Assembly (NCBI RefSeq): GCF_001269985.1
Contig: NZ_BBZB01000001.1
Location: 3,162,001-3,226,000, forward strand
Length of the DNA: 64,000 nucleotides
Origin: Pseudoalteromonas sp. '520P1 No. 423'
Lineage (GTDB): Bacteria; Pseudomonadota; Gammaproteobacteria; Enterobacterales; Alteromonadaceae
Direction: 5' to 3'
In this document: positions 18,384-27,875 of the stretch, one piece after another
How the letters are laid out: each line of letters opens with the position of its first letter
Numbering within the stretch: position 1 is the stretch's first letter
Translations under genes and position numbers: made by a program
Notes under the pieces: generated by a model
Told to the model about the DNA's origin: nothing
Seen by the model: only the letters and a program-made list of their open reading frames with translations
The model's database searches: none

Positions 18384-19636
18384 TCCAACTCCCGCCCTTT
18401 TACATTATCAAGCTCTTCATCTGATAGCGCATCTTCATCACCGGTATAATAACCAGCCGCTTTTTTAGCTTCTATTTCTACTTGGGCATCATCTGGTACC
18501 AGGTTTTTTGGTATAGATACACGGTTTAAAACTTGAATGCCAGACTTTACAATCGCGTTATATTTCATATCGCTCATCGACACTAAATGATCTATCTTTT
18601 TTATACCAAACCAATGCAATACATCTGGCATAAATTCTTGAAAACGCGCGTCTTGAATACCAGCGACACACTCTGTCCGCTCAAAATACGTTGCTGCGCT
18701 ATCACCGCCTTTTTGTCTTTTTCTTGCATTGTAAACCAGTAATTTTGTGACTTCCCCTAATGCTCTACCCTCCTTTCTAAAGTAGACAATTAAGCCTACA
18801 CCACCTTTTTGTGCTGTTTTTACAGCCTCTTCAATGCCATGCATTAAATAAGGTCTACATGTACATATATCTGAGCCAAATACATCAGAGCCATTACATT
18901 CATCATGTACCCGACATGTGAGGTGTTTACTTTCATCGGCTAAAGCATTTATGTCACCAAAAATATAAGCTGTTGTGCTGCCAATTGGCGGTAATAAAAT
19001 TTTAAGATCAGGCCTAGTTACTAACTCAGGAAACATTCCCCCTGTTTCTTGGAATAAAATTTTTCTCAATTCTCCTTCTTCAATGCCAAATCGTTTAGCA
19101 ATACCGGGGAGATACCATACTGGTTCAATTGCGACTTTAGTTACAAATACATCTTTATTTTCTTTTAATATTTCGCCATCAGGTTTTAATCTCCCCTTAT
19201 CTACAGCTTCATATATTTCAGGTAATGTTAAATGGGCTTGTGTGATCGCAATAGATGGCTGAATATTTACGCCTTGCTTTAAATCCTCGCAAAATACCTC
19301 ATCAATACTGGCACCCCAAGGATCTAGCGATATAATTTTTTTAGCATCAAACCAAGCTGGTTTAGGTGTCACATTTACAGTTGGGCTGGTATTTGTAAGA
19401 TCGGGAATATGATCTTGAGGGAAAGCTCCTGCTGCAATTGAGAGAGCTCTATAGACTGTATAGCTTCCGCTATGAGAGCCTATGGCATTGCGATTTTCTT
19501 TTGTAGAAATAGTCGCAATTACAGGGCCTCTTTCTTTGGGCTGTTTTGCCCACCACTTCACAGGTGCAGATTCTTTAAACGCCTGATTGGAATGAGAAGT
19601 TAAAATGACATGGTTTGATTTTGAATATTCCTTCAT
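18380..19636 (-). CDS. URC1, GTP cyclohydrolase II-like uracil-catabolism enzyme
   Basis: 418 residues, about twice the length of RibA. The C-terminal half is a GTP cyclohydrolase II domain: zinc motif C-x10-C-x-C in RVHDECNGSDVFGSDICTCR, then YFRKEGRALGEVTKLLVYNA and MSDMKYNAI. The N-terminal ~190 residues (NAIGSHSGSYTVYRALSIAAG, LTNTSPTV, PWGASIDEVF) are the extension typical of the Urc1 group and not of riboflavin enzymes. Its place between a phosphoribosyltransferase and URC4 supports uracil catabolism rather than riboflavin synthesis. Confidence 0.87.
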   Translation of the reverse strand: MKEYSKSNHVILTSHSNQAFKESAPVKWWAKQPKERGPVIATISTKENRNAIGSHSGSYTVYRALSIAAGAFPQDHIPDLTNTSPTVNVTPKPAWFDAKKIISLDPWGASIDEVFCEDLKQGVNIQPSIAITQAHLTLPEIYEAVDKGRLKPDGEILKENKDVFVTKVAIEPVWYLPGIAKRFGIEEGELRKILFQETGGMFPELVTRPDLKILLPPIGSTTAYIFGDINALADESKHLTCRVHDECNGSDVFGSDICTCRPYLMHGIEEAVKTAQKGGVGLIVYFRKEGRALGEVTKLLVYNARKRQKGGDSAATYFERTECVAGIQDARFQEFMPDVLHWFGIKKIDHLVSMSDMKYNAIVKSGIQVLNRVSIPKNLVPDDAQVEIEAKKAAGYYTGDEDALSDEELDNVKGRELE

Positions 19637-19703
19637 AAATGCTCCTTAATATTCTTTTAAACCTAAGGACTATAAGGCTTGTGCTTTAAAAAGATATCTT
19701 AGT

Positions 19704-20330
19704 TTAAGTACCAAAATACCTATCACCAAAGTCGCCACATCCGGGAACAATATATTGATGTTCATCTAAAATAGGATCAACAACTTCGGTGTGAATATGG
19801 ATTTGTGGAAATTCATTTTGTAGTTTTTCTACAGTTTCTAACGCGCAAAAAATCGAGATTATTTCAATATTCTTTAAATCATATCCCTGTTTTTTTAGCA
19901 TGCCTAAGCTGGAGCATATAGTGCCTGCAGTGGCGATCATAGGTTCTAAAATTACAAATTTTGCATCAGCTGCTATTTCAGGAGGAACTTTAAATAAATA
20001 AGGCTCTGGTTGTGCTGTATCTTCATTTCGTTTTACGCCTATGGAGCATAATCTAGAGTTCTCTATTTTAGACATAAACACAGGAAGTAAACTTAAACCA
20101 GCTCTAAAAATTGGCGTTAAAATTACTTCATGATTTTCTAGATGTGGGATCATAGCCTCAGCAATTAAGTCAAAAAGTTGATCAGCTATTTTTCTATACG
20201 CTTGATAGGGTAACTCTCTATTTCTTAATCTTGTTAAAAATAAATGCCGCTCACTTATTTGAGCATTTTTAGAACGTGAAAAGCAGGTCACATTAGGTGG
20301 TAAAGTAAAATTATTATCTTGCTCTGACAT
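19704..20330 (-). CDS. Divergent uracil phosphoribosyltransferase (URC6-type)
   Basis: 208 residues, first gene of the operon. The fold is that of Upp but the sequence is remote from the copy at 16482: TPIFRAGLSLLPVF in place of SIMRAGNGML, PRPP loop VILEPMIATAGT, and end PGCGDFGDRYFGT. In fungi the URC pathway has its own UPRT (Urc6); this copy is likely the functional counterpart. About 240 noncoding bases upstream should hold the operon promoter, where I see no convincing operator. Confidence 0.82.
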   Translation of the reverse strand: MSEQDNNFTLPPNVTCFSRSKNAQISERHLFLTRLRNRELPYQAYRKIADQLFDLIAEAMIPHLENHEVILTPIFRAGLSLLPVFMSKIENSRLCSIGVKRNEDTAQPEPYLFKVPPEIAADAKFVILEPMIATAGTICSSLGMLKKQGYDLKNIEIISIFCALETVEKLQNEFPQIHIHTEVVDPILDEHQYIVPGCGDFGDRYFGT

Positions 20331-20568
20331 ATATTAATCCCAAAAACCTAACTACTTAAATTGAGAATTTAGAATCATTAAAAGCATTCAAGCTGAAAAA
20401 TAAAAATAATGAGTTTATAAATAAAATAAACTTTTTTTATTCAAAGACTAATAGACAGATCGCGTTTCAACAAGATTTTGTAAAATATAATTAAGGAGAG
20501 TAAATTGAATTAAGGTTAAGTAAGCTAAGTGAACAACCTCAGCTTACTAAAAGAAATTTTAAAAGTGA

Positions 20569-20832
20569 TTATTCTGAGACTATCACTTTTTCAACAATAA
20601 TAGGCTCTTTTGGTACATCATCATGATCCCCTTTACTACCTGTTTTAACTTTTTCAATACTTTTGACAATATCAATGCCTTGGATCATAAAGCCTTTAAT
20701 TACACGGTGAAAAATCGTGCCTTCGTAGAAACCTTGTTGGCAATATTTTAAGAAGTTTTTTGCGGAAATGGGGGTACTTTCAAAATCCAACTCAATTTTA
20801 ATATCGCCCATATTTGTTTTAAATGTGATCAT
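20569..20832 (-). pseudogene. Cyclophilin (PpiB-type) with central deletion
   Basis: 87 residues instead of about 164. The N-terminal half is normal ([38 protein letters not shown]) and so is the C-terminal end ([33 protein letters not shown]). The roughly 77 residues between MIQGG and the GID segment are gone, in frame. The arginine and glutamine of the first active-site motif remain; the rest of the active site and barrel is lost. It cannot fold as a cyclophilin. The join at a GG codon region suggests deletion by short homology. Confidence 0.82.
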
Positions 20833-20896
20833 AACTTTTATCTGAAAAACTGAGATAAACCAATTTTAATAGACAAACTATTCCAAATATAACTAA

Positions 20897-23614
20897 TTAT
20901 GCAATTTTTACGATATTTTTTATTTCTTCATCTATGTGTTTTATCATTTGTTTTTCGGTTAAAGGCTTACTAAAAAAATATCCTTGAAATTGGTGGCAAT
21001 ATAAATTTTTCAAAACTGCAAGTTGTGCTTGTGTTTCTACACCTTCAACAGTAACAGATAAGTGAAATGATTCGGCTATCGCACAAATTGCTTTAACTAA
21101 TTGTAAAACACCATTGTCAGTCTCTATATTCTCAATAAATGAACGATCTATTTTTATACCATCTATCGGTAAATTTTTTATTCGACCGAGAGAACTATAA
21201 CCTGTCCCAAAGTCATCTATATATATACCTATCCCCAATTTATGAATTTCATTAAGCTGGCCTATTAAGGCTTCTTCCTTGGCTATCATGGCTGATTCGG
21301 TTAACTCAATACGTATTTGTCGCCTGCTTAACTTTGATTGATTAACACGGTTTGTCAGCCAATCCATAAAATTATTTTGCTGTAATTGAAGTGGAGAAAC
21401 ATTAATATTGATAAATAGATCCCCTGACTTATCTCCTAATTGTTCCATGAATTTAAGTGCTCGCTCAAAAACCCACCGACCTAGTAGAGACATTTTTCCA
21501 CATTCCTCAGCAATAGGAATAAATTCTTCGGGACTTATACGCCCTAACTCTGAGCTATCCCATCTAAGTAATGCTTCAAAACCAATTAAACGTGCACCTA
21601 ATTTACAATATAAAGGTTGTAAGTTTATTGATAGCTCTAGATCTGGAATTAAATCATGTAATAAGGTTTCAATGTGTAGTCTGCGATTAATTTGTTGGGA
21701 TAACTTTGAAGAGAAAATATAATAATCATTCTTTCCTTGTTGCTTAGCTTCATACATAGCGATATCCGCATCATGAATAAGCTTTTTAGCATCATATTCA
21801 ATACAAGGTGAGGTGAATTTTCGTACACCTATACTGCCACTAACTGATAAGCTATGCTCGTTATAATTAAAGGGTTTACGAATTTCTTTAAGTATTTCAA
21901 TCAATAAACCGATTAAATTTTCACTTAAATGATTTTGTCGTATTAAAACTGCAAATTCATCACCACCTAACCTCGCAATATCTGAATATGAACCTAATAA
22001 AGTTTGCATTCTTGCAGCAAACTCAATCAATACTTTATCGCCTGCGACATGACCTAAAGTATCATTAATTAATTTAAACCTATCTAAATCTATATAAAGG
22101 AGAGTAAAGTTATTTTGAGAGCTAAATCTTAATTTATCTACTAACTCTAAAAATGCTTGTCTATTGAGCAAATTAGTTAAGCTATCATGTTGAGCTCTAT
22201 ACTTTAATTGTTCATTAAATAACTTTACTTGGGTTATGTCGACCAACCTCCCCTCATAAGTCCATATTCCTTCATTTTCTACCCAATTACCGCTTTGTCT
22301 TACCCAGATACTATTTCCATTTTGTTTTTTGGCAAGCCATTCAAATTCTTGATGATTCACTTTATTTTTGACATCATTTAACCACTTGATTACTTGTTCT
22401 TCACTGTAAATAAAATCACTAAAAGAGAAGCTTTTACAATCAGAATTGTTATCTAACAATAAAGTGCTAAAAGCCGGGTTACTAGTTTTAATTTCTGCAT
22501 TAGAATTCAAAATAAATAACCCCTCATGGGAGTTTATAAATAATTTTTTATATTTATTTTCAGACTTTATTTGTAGCTTCAACGCCTGGGTTTTGAGAAG
22601 AGATTCTTTTTTAAGCTCTCGATTAGAATCAACTAAGCTTGTAGTTCGTTGTACTACTATACGATTTATTTCTTTATTACGTCCTTTCAAAGTGAATATT
22701 TGGAATAATATTAAAGCGCCACAGATCCATGACAACACAACAAGAGAAATAATTACACAAACGCGTATTGGAATAATTGGAGGACTTAAATCGTTAGGAT
22801 TATATAATTCGAATGTCAACTCGTGACTAAAGAAATGACTAGGAGTACTCACACTTGCTTCTATCGCGTCTAATTTATAAGTATCTTTCCAATCTGTCGT
22901 AAAAATAATTTGATCTTTATTTTTAAGCAGAATATGTTCACCTGTTTCAGCATATAAATTATGGTAGAGATTTTCTAATAAACTCGATAAGGCTAACCTT
23001 AAACCGAGTGCTGAATGAACTTTACCCGCAACCTTTTGAATTAATACTAAACTCCATTGCTCATTATTTTTCGGCCAATTTAGCGCTACAACACCATGCT
23101 CTAAAGATAGTTTTCTTAATTCACTTTCATTAAGCGCAATTACTTGCCCAATATTATGACCATAATCAGAAACAGGAGCGGCCTTTATAACACCTAATAA
23201 ATTATCCTCAAGCTTTACTGGTAAGTACAACCTAAAATCGAACTGGCCCTGCTCTATTTGCTGTGTTTGTATTTCTTCAATTTGCTCTGATTTAAATAAA
23301 ACATATTGTTCTAAGCCGACTTCGATTTCTATTCCTTGTAATTGAGATTGGGCTACTTTATAAAAACTCTTAGTACTAATATTTGGGCTAGATTGAAAAT
23401 ATGCATCAAATGAATAAAGTAAATTTTCGAGCTGTCTTAATTTATTTTGAAAAACTTGATTATAGGAGGATATTTGAATATTCAAATCTTGCTCTGACTG
23501 AGTTTCATAATGCTTTTCTAAACGGAACCCAACAAAAGACATCACTGTAACAAAAATTAAATAAATCAATAAGTGAAATTTAAATCCTTTCAATTTTAAG
23601 TTAAATTCCTTCAT
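20897..23614 (-). CDS. Membrane GGDEF-EAL cyclic-di-GMP protein with PAS domain
   Basis: 905 residues. An N-terminal membrane helix (about 13-32), a periplasmic sensor of about 240 residues, a second helix (about 285-305), a short coiled coil, PAS (about 350-465), GGDEF (about 480-640) with intact ARLGGDEFAVL, and EAL (about 650-900) with FEALLRW, ELTES, DDFGTGYSSL, KIDRSFI and VEGVETQ. Both catalytic sets look complete, so it may both make and hydrolyse cyclic-di-GMP. It is divergent, 65 bases away, from an orphan FbpA-like binding protein. Confidence 0.92.
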   Translation of the reverse strand: MKEFNLKLKGFKFHLLIYLIFVTVMSFVGFRLEKHYETQSEQDLNIQISSYNQVFQNKLRQLENLLYSFDAYFQSSPNISTKSFYKVAQSQLQGIEIEVGLEQYVLFKSEQIEEIQTQQIEQGQFDFRLYLPVKLEDNLLGVIKAAPVSDYGHNIGQVIALNESELRKLSLEHGVVALNWPKNNEQWSLVLIQKVAGKVHSALGLRLALSSLLENLYHNLYAETGEHILLKNKDQIIFTTDWKDTYKLDAIEASVSTPSHFFSHELTFELYNPNDLSPPIIPIRVCVIISLVVLSWICGALILFQIFTLKGRNKEINRIVVQRTTSLVDSNRELKKESLLKTQALKLQIKSENKYKKLFINSHEGLFILNSNAEIKTSNPAFSTLLLDNNSDCKSFSFSDFIYSEEQVIKWLNDVKNKVNHQEFEWLAKKQNGNSIWVRQSGNWVENEGIWTYEGRLVDITQVKLFNEQLKYRAQHDSLTNLLNRQAFLELVDKLRFSSQNNFTLLYIDLDRFKLINDTLGHVAGDKVLIEFAARMQTLLGSYSDIARLGGDEFAVLIRQNHLSENLIGLLIEILKEIRKPFNYNEHSLSVSGSIGVRKFTSPCIEYDAKKLIHDADIAMYEAKQQGKNDYYIFSSKLSQQINRRLHIETLLHDLIPDLELSINLQPLYCKLGARLIGFEALLRWDSSELGRISPEEFIPIAEECGKMSLLGRWVFERALKFMEQLGDKSGDLFININVSPLQLQQNNFMDWLTNRVNQSKLSRRQIRIELTESAMIAKEEALIGQLNEIHKLGIGIYIDDFGTGYSSLGRIKNLPIDGIKIDRSFIENIETDNGVLQLVKAICAIAESFHLSVTVEGVETQAQLAVLKNLYCHQFQGYFFSKPLTEKQMIKHIDEEIKNIVKIA

Positions 23615-23679
23615 GACCTAGACTTCTTAAAATTTACCAGTACTATAGATGTAAATGATAATAGTTTGTATTTGAGCCC

Positions 23680-24672
23680 ATGAAAAGTAATTTATTTATA
23701 TTTATTGCATTAATTGCATCGAGCGCCGAAGTTTTGGCCAAACCTATTGAACAATTAAACATTTATTCATTTCGAAAACTAGAATTGATAGCACCTATTA
23801 TTTCATCCTTTGAAAATAAATCAGGAATAAAAGTTAATTTAGTACATGGAAAATCAAAATATTTATTAAAACGATTAGCTACTGATGGTCAAAAAAGTCA
23901 AGCTGATTTATTGCTAACATCAGATTTAAGTCAGTTAGCTAATAAAAAACATTTATTGCAACCTTTTACTGAATTTACTAATTTAGCACACGTAAATCAA
24001 AGTCTCATAGATGATGAAAAATATTGGGTAAGTACTTCAATGCGAGCTCGTACTATTTTTAGTGCTGAACATACAAAATTACCGATACCAAAATATTATA
24101 GTGACTTTAATAAACCACAATATCATGGACAATTTTGTATTAGAGATTTATCCCACAGTTATAATAAAGAGTTATTTGCCTCTTTATTATCTATAGGAGA
24201 AAAAGAAAATACCCATTGGTTACAAAAACCAGAAAAACTATTAGTAAAACGCCCAACGGGCAATGATAGAGATCAACTTAGAGCATTAGCAAATGGACAA
24301 TGCCAATTTGCAATAGCTAACCACTATTATTTAGAAATGTTAGCTAATTCTGAAAATAAGAAAGATCAGCTCATTGCTACAAAATTGCAACGCCATTGGT
24401 TAAAAACACATAAAAGTACTACATTAATTTCTACTGCAACAGCTGCTATTACTAAATATTCGCCAAACAAAAGTAATGCTATAAAATTTATGAATCACCT
24501 TTTAAATGAACAAACCCAAAAGATTTATGCATCTAAGCTTTATGAATTCTCTGTATATACTAAAAACAAACAAGACCAAACAACTTTCGAAAACAACAAT
24601 TTAAAAATGATCCCAGATGTCACAGCCGTTAAGAGAAGCCTGAATTTTTTAGTTAATGCAAAACTCTTATAA
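23680..24672 (+). CDS. Orphan FbpA-like extracellular solute-binding protein
   Basis: 330 residues; signal peptide about 1-20 (...SSAEVLA). The mature part follows ferric-iron-type periplasmic binding proteins: LNIYSFRKLELIAPIISSFE, KSGIKVNLVHGKS, LLLTSDLSQLA, and VKRPTGNDRDQLRALANGQC with FAIANHYYLEML, which usually carries the tyrosine pair for iron. No permease or ATPase follows. The divergent neighbour is a GGDEF-EAL protein with a large periplasmic domain, so it might feed a ligand signal to that sensor instead of a transporter. Six bases overlap the convergent gene downstream. Confidence 0.85.
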   Translation: MKSNLFIFIALIASSAEVLAKPIEQLNIYSFRKLELIAPIISSFENKSGIKVNLVHGKSKYLLKRLATDGQKSQADLLLTSDLSQLANKKHLLQPFTEFTNLAHVNQSLIDDEKYWVSTSMRARTIFSAEHTKLPIPKYYSDFNKPQYHGQFCIRDLSHSYNKELFASLLSIGEKENTHWLQKPEKLLVKRPTGNDRDQLRALANGQCQFAIANHYYLEMLANSENKKDQLIATKLQRHWLKTHKSTTLISTATAAITKYSPNKSNAIKFMNHLLNEQTQKIYASKLYEFSVYTKNKQDQTTFENNNLKMIPDVTAVKRSLNFLVNAKLL

Positions 24673-25377
24673 AACGTAATCTGAATAATAAACTTTTGAT
24701 ATTTCATCTATTTCAATAAACATCGCCATAGAGCCAATTAATCGCATAGTGTGATTTAAGGGTAATATGGCACCTTTAATTTTTATAAAATTAAATGTTA
24801 ACTTTAATATATTGATATCTGCCGAAAACATAGGTGAGAAATTATCATTATTGATAATTTCTAAACTTTTAACAAAATGATTATTTTTATCGAAAATTAA
24901 AATACCGTCTAGTTTACTTTTAGCATCTTCTCCAAATCGACTATAACCGACTTTGAATGATGATTTAATAAATTCATTATCTTCAGTAAGGATTTGTAAA
25001 GTATCAATATCGACTAATTGGGAAATACTAATCGATTGATTATTTTTACTTTTATTCTTTTTTTTCGATTTATTTTTAAGATATTTATTTACTTGTGCTT
25101 TTGTCGGTGTTTTGCCATTTAATTCTATTAAAGACCAAGACTCTGAAATATTTTCAGCAGGAGAGTATTTTTCTAAACTCGATGTTTCATCACCTTCTTC
25201 ATTTTCATATTTGGCAATAGTATAAGAAAAATTCTTACGTTTAGTTTGACTAAAGAGTTCAAAGCTCGCTTTTACACTTTTTTGATATTCTAACAGATCT
25301 GTTTTAATTGTTTCACTGTGAGCCTGATTTGCAATTAAGCACACGATTAAGCTAATTAATAATTTGAAAAGAGTCAT
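24667..25377 (-). CDS. Exported protein of unknown function
   Basis: 236 residues with a signal peptide (about 1-21, ending QAHS). The middle (about 80-110) contains a lysine/asparagine-rich linker (KNKSKKKNKSKNN), followed by a mainly beta C-terminal half (FIKSSFKVGYSRFGEDAKSK, GILIFDKNNHFVKSLEI). I recognise no family. It overlaps the 3' end of the FbpA-like gene by six bases on the opposite strand. Periplasmic location is inferred. Confidence 0.7.
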   Translation of the reverse strand: MTLFKLLISLIVCLIANQAHSETIKTDLLEYQKSVKASFELFSQTKRKNFSYTIAKYENEEGDETSSLEKYSPAENISESWSLIELNGKTPTKAQVNKYLKNKSKKKNKSKNNQSISISQLVDIDTLQILTEDNEFIKSSFKVGYSRFGEDAKSKLDGILIFDKNNHFVKSLEIINNDNFSPMFSADINILKLTFNFIKIKGAILPLNHTMRLIGSMAMFIEIDEISKVYYSDYVL

Positions 25378-25454
25378 AGTTTATTTCCTAATAAAATGAT
25401 GACTCAGCTTAAGTGGTACATAGTGAAATTACTGTGAAATAGTACTTACTTTAA

Positions 25455-26201
25455 TTAACTATCAGAAAATAAGACTTCTCTTTTACCATTGACACCTTGA
25501 TTAAAATCTAACTCTACAGCTTTCAGTCCACTTGCTTTACTTAAAGATTTAACCATTTCACGGTTAAAGTAACTATTAGTTTCATCTTGAATATAAGTAT
25601 TTAAATCGACCCAACATGCATCTTCAATTTCATCAGTGTCTTGAATTTCAATTTGAGTTGTTATTGGTTCTAAACGACAAATAAAATAGATATTCGATTT
25701 TCCAAAACGGTAAGGATGCTTATTGGCAAAACCAACAAGCTGCTGAAACTTTGCTGTAATACCGGTTTCTTCAAATACTTCACGCTCAATCGCTGTATGA
25801 ATATCTTCATCTAACTCTATATGACCGCCCGGCAGCTTATAACCTGTACCTATTGCTATCTTTTCACGTATCACCAATACTTGGTTATGTTTATTAATAA
25901 CTAAAGCACCTGCGCCTATAGAGTGCGTTGGTACAAATGGCGCATAAGCACCTTCAACGAGTCGTAAAATAAGTGTTATTTCTGTTTCGAGACAATTATG
26001 AAATACGAAACCTAATTCAGTAGCGATTGGCACAATATTACTGCGCTCTATTGGTAAGGTTAACCAAATTAGACGTTTATTCTCTGAAGCTGCATAAGCA
26101 ATAGTTAGCTCTAATGCAGCCTGGAATAAAGTTTGTGTTGCAGGTAACTTATCTGTATCAATAATAATGCCATTAAAGGCGTCGGCTTGAAATGAGAGCA
26201 A
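25455..26201 (-). CDS. NUDIX hydrolase with NUDT6-like N-terminal domain
   Basis: 248 residues. The NUDIX box is complete: GGHIELDEDIHTAIEREVFE followed by ETGI. The N-terminal ~95 residues (GIIIDTDKLPATQTLFQAAL, IWLTLPIERSNIVPIATELG, FVFHNC) form the pre-NUDIX acyltransferase-like domain of the NUDT6 group. The group hydrolyses nucleoside-diphosphate-linked compounds; the substrate is unknown. Start choice is weak: no ATG fits, TTG at 26201 is the best candidate, and the frame is open for seven more codons. Confidence 0.82.
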   Translation of the reverse strand: MLSFQADAFNGIIIDTDKLPATQTLFQAALELTIAYAASENKRLIWLTLPIERSNIVPIATELGFVFHNCLETEITLILRLVEGAYAPFVPTHSIGAGALVINKHNQVLVIREKIAIGTGYKLPGGHIELDEDIHTAIEREVFEETGITAKFQQLVGFANKHPYRFGKSNIYFICRLEPITTQIEIQDTDEIEDACWVDLNTYIQDETNSYFNREMVKSLSKASGLKAVELDFNQGVNGKREVLFSDS

Positions 26202-26283
26202 AAAAATACCTGACCATAATATTTAAATATCGAAAAATCATAACACAATAAAAAAACATATCAGCTAACTTTCATTCGAAAAA

Positions 26284-27046
26284 TCATTTATCACCTAAAA
26301 AAAGACTACCATCTAAAACTTTATGCTACCCCAGCAAAGCACTCACTTTATTGCTTTTACTAAACTCAGTTAACCTATTGATGCTTGGCTTATATTCATC
26401 CCAGTCTTTTATATAGATAAGCCTAAGATAAAAACTATCTCCTGTTAATAACCATTTTGTTTGTGGATCATAAATTGTTATTGCTTGATTTTGATGACCT
26501 GGCATAGGAATGATAGATAACTCACGATTTCCCTAATCAAATTCACTTATATCATTAGGCCAATTATTCATTTTAAAAAAGTGATCTACTTATTTTTGAG
26601 TTGTGCCAACAAATGTCACATTTTCTTGCCCACAAAACAGTTTATCACCCGCATAATGATCTGAATGCGTATGACTATGCGCAACAATGATTTGTTTTTT
26701 CGAAGGATCAGTACTTTTAGCGATAATATCATTTACTGCTTTAACTAAAGGCATATCTTTTTCATCTTCAATCGCACCAGTATCAAGTACTAATACTTTT
26801 TCTTCGCCGATTAATACATAATAAATGGCGCTTCAAAAGTCAGGCATTTATTTTGCCTAAGTACATAGCTGGTTTCATTTACTTTTAATACATCAAAAGC
26901 TGCGATTTATCATTTTCACAATTAACTGCCCCATGAAGCCATTTTTTATTATTAATTAACTCTAATTCATTAACTTGGTTTGCATTTACAATTTGCGTAC
27001 TTAAAAGTACACATATCGTCACTAATGTTTTTGTAGGATGTTTCAT
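26284..27046 (-). pseudogene. Metallo-beta-lactamase-fold hydrolase pseudogene
   Basis: The minus strand starts with a signal peptide (MKHPTKTLVTICVLLSTQIV...) and continues, after a frameshift near 26900, with VLVLDTGA, the metal motif HSHTHSDHYAGD, PMPGHQNQAI and LLTGDSFYLR, an exported metallo-beta-lactamase-fold enzyme. The frame is then broken by stops at 26590-26592, 26533-26535 and 26326-26328. Four lesions exclude a sequencing slip. The gene is dead and fairly old, though the motifs remain readable. Confidence 0.88.
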
Positions 27047-27101
27047 TTAATGCAGGCCTCTTTTATGGAACAATCAAATGTTAAATTATAAAAGTAAAAA
27101 A

Positions 27102-27118
27102 CACAGCATATTGCTGTG
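27102..27118 (-). terminator. Terminator after the small membrane protein gene
   Basis: Seven-base stem CACAGCA / TGCTGTG with a three-base loop, followed on the minus strand by a TTTTTTAC tail, about 45 bases past the small gene's stop. Confidence 0.75.
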
Positions 27119-27163
27119 CTTTTACTAGCAACTGATTATTTGAATTTTTTAAACTGTTTTACA

Positions 27164-27322
27164 TTATCTATTGGGAAGTGCATATGATGCACTCATAACC
27201 GATACTGCAATCACTAAACCAATCGCAACTGCTGATGCCATTCCATTGAAAGTTAATACACCCATAACTAAACCACCTAAAAAAGATGTTGTAAAAAGTT
27301 CACTTAAGCTTGAAGTATTCAT
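27164..27322 (-). CDS. Small hydrophobic membrane protein (52 residues)
   Basis: MNTSSLSELFTTSFLGGLVM and onward, almost wholly hydrophobic and glycine/alanine-rich from residue 11 to 48, one or two transmembrane helices. AAGGA lies about nine bases before the ATG and a clear terminator follows, so it looks like a real single-gene unit. I recognise no family. It is the last gene before the long noncoding region that precedes the biosynthetic operon. Confidence 0.6.
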   Translation of the reverse strand: MNTSSLSELFTTSFLGGLVMGVLTFNGMASAVAIGLVIAVSVMSASYALPNR

Positions 27323-27832
27323 AATCTAATCCTTTATATTCATTCGATAATTTATTTGCTGCTTATCAGCTGTTGAAATAAATAATAAATGAGAAAAAAA
27401 GTTTAATTTAAGCTTTATGCTAAATGGTCAATATTGGTGATTTTAGGTTTATTAAAGTGATAAAAATCGCTTGGTTTATTTAAATTTTTAAATAATTAAA
27501 AGTAAAAATACAAATATCTCACTATAAAACCCAATTAACTTACAATTGTTTACATATTATTTAAACATATAAAATAACTTTTTATTATTTAAACCTAATT
27601 TTTTTTGCAAATAAAAATTTAATAAATATATAAGACCTAAATCCATTCCCTATAAAATTACAGCCTTCTGATTTATAGCCTTTTTTTAATGTTTTCTATC
27701 AAGTGAGCCTCGATAAAACGATCAAATTAAAAACGATAACTTTAATTTTTCGTTAATGTAAAGTAACTAAAAACAATCCCAATTAATGAAATGATTTATT
27801 TTTACAAATCTACTCGGTCATTAAAAATACAA
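27323..27832. other. Noncoding AT-rich region upstream of the biosynthetic operon
   Basis: About 500 bases with no credible reading frame on either strand. Very A/T-rich, with many T and A runs. It separates the divergent small membrane protein from the operon promoter. Low base complexity alone does not show binding sites; bending or silencing by H-NS-type proteins would be a possibility. Confidence 0.6.
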
Positions 27833-27861
27833 TTGACATCCCTTATTTAGGAACGTAGTTT
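27833..27861 (+). promoter_or_regulatory. Candidate sigma-70 promoter of the biosynthetic operon
   Basis: A perfect -35 TTGACA at 27833-27838, then 17 bases, then a weak -10 TAGTTT at 27856-27861. This gives a start near 27868 and an 80-base leader before the first ATG. The poor -10 would suit an activated promoter. Confidence 0.45.
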
Positions 27862-27875
27862 ATTTGGAATAAAGA

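Noticed and set aside
18380..19636. Riboflavin gene ribA
   Set aside because: The long N-terminal extension and the URC4 and phosphoribosyltransferase neighbours fit URC1; no other riboflavin gene is nearby.
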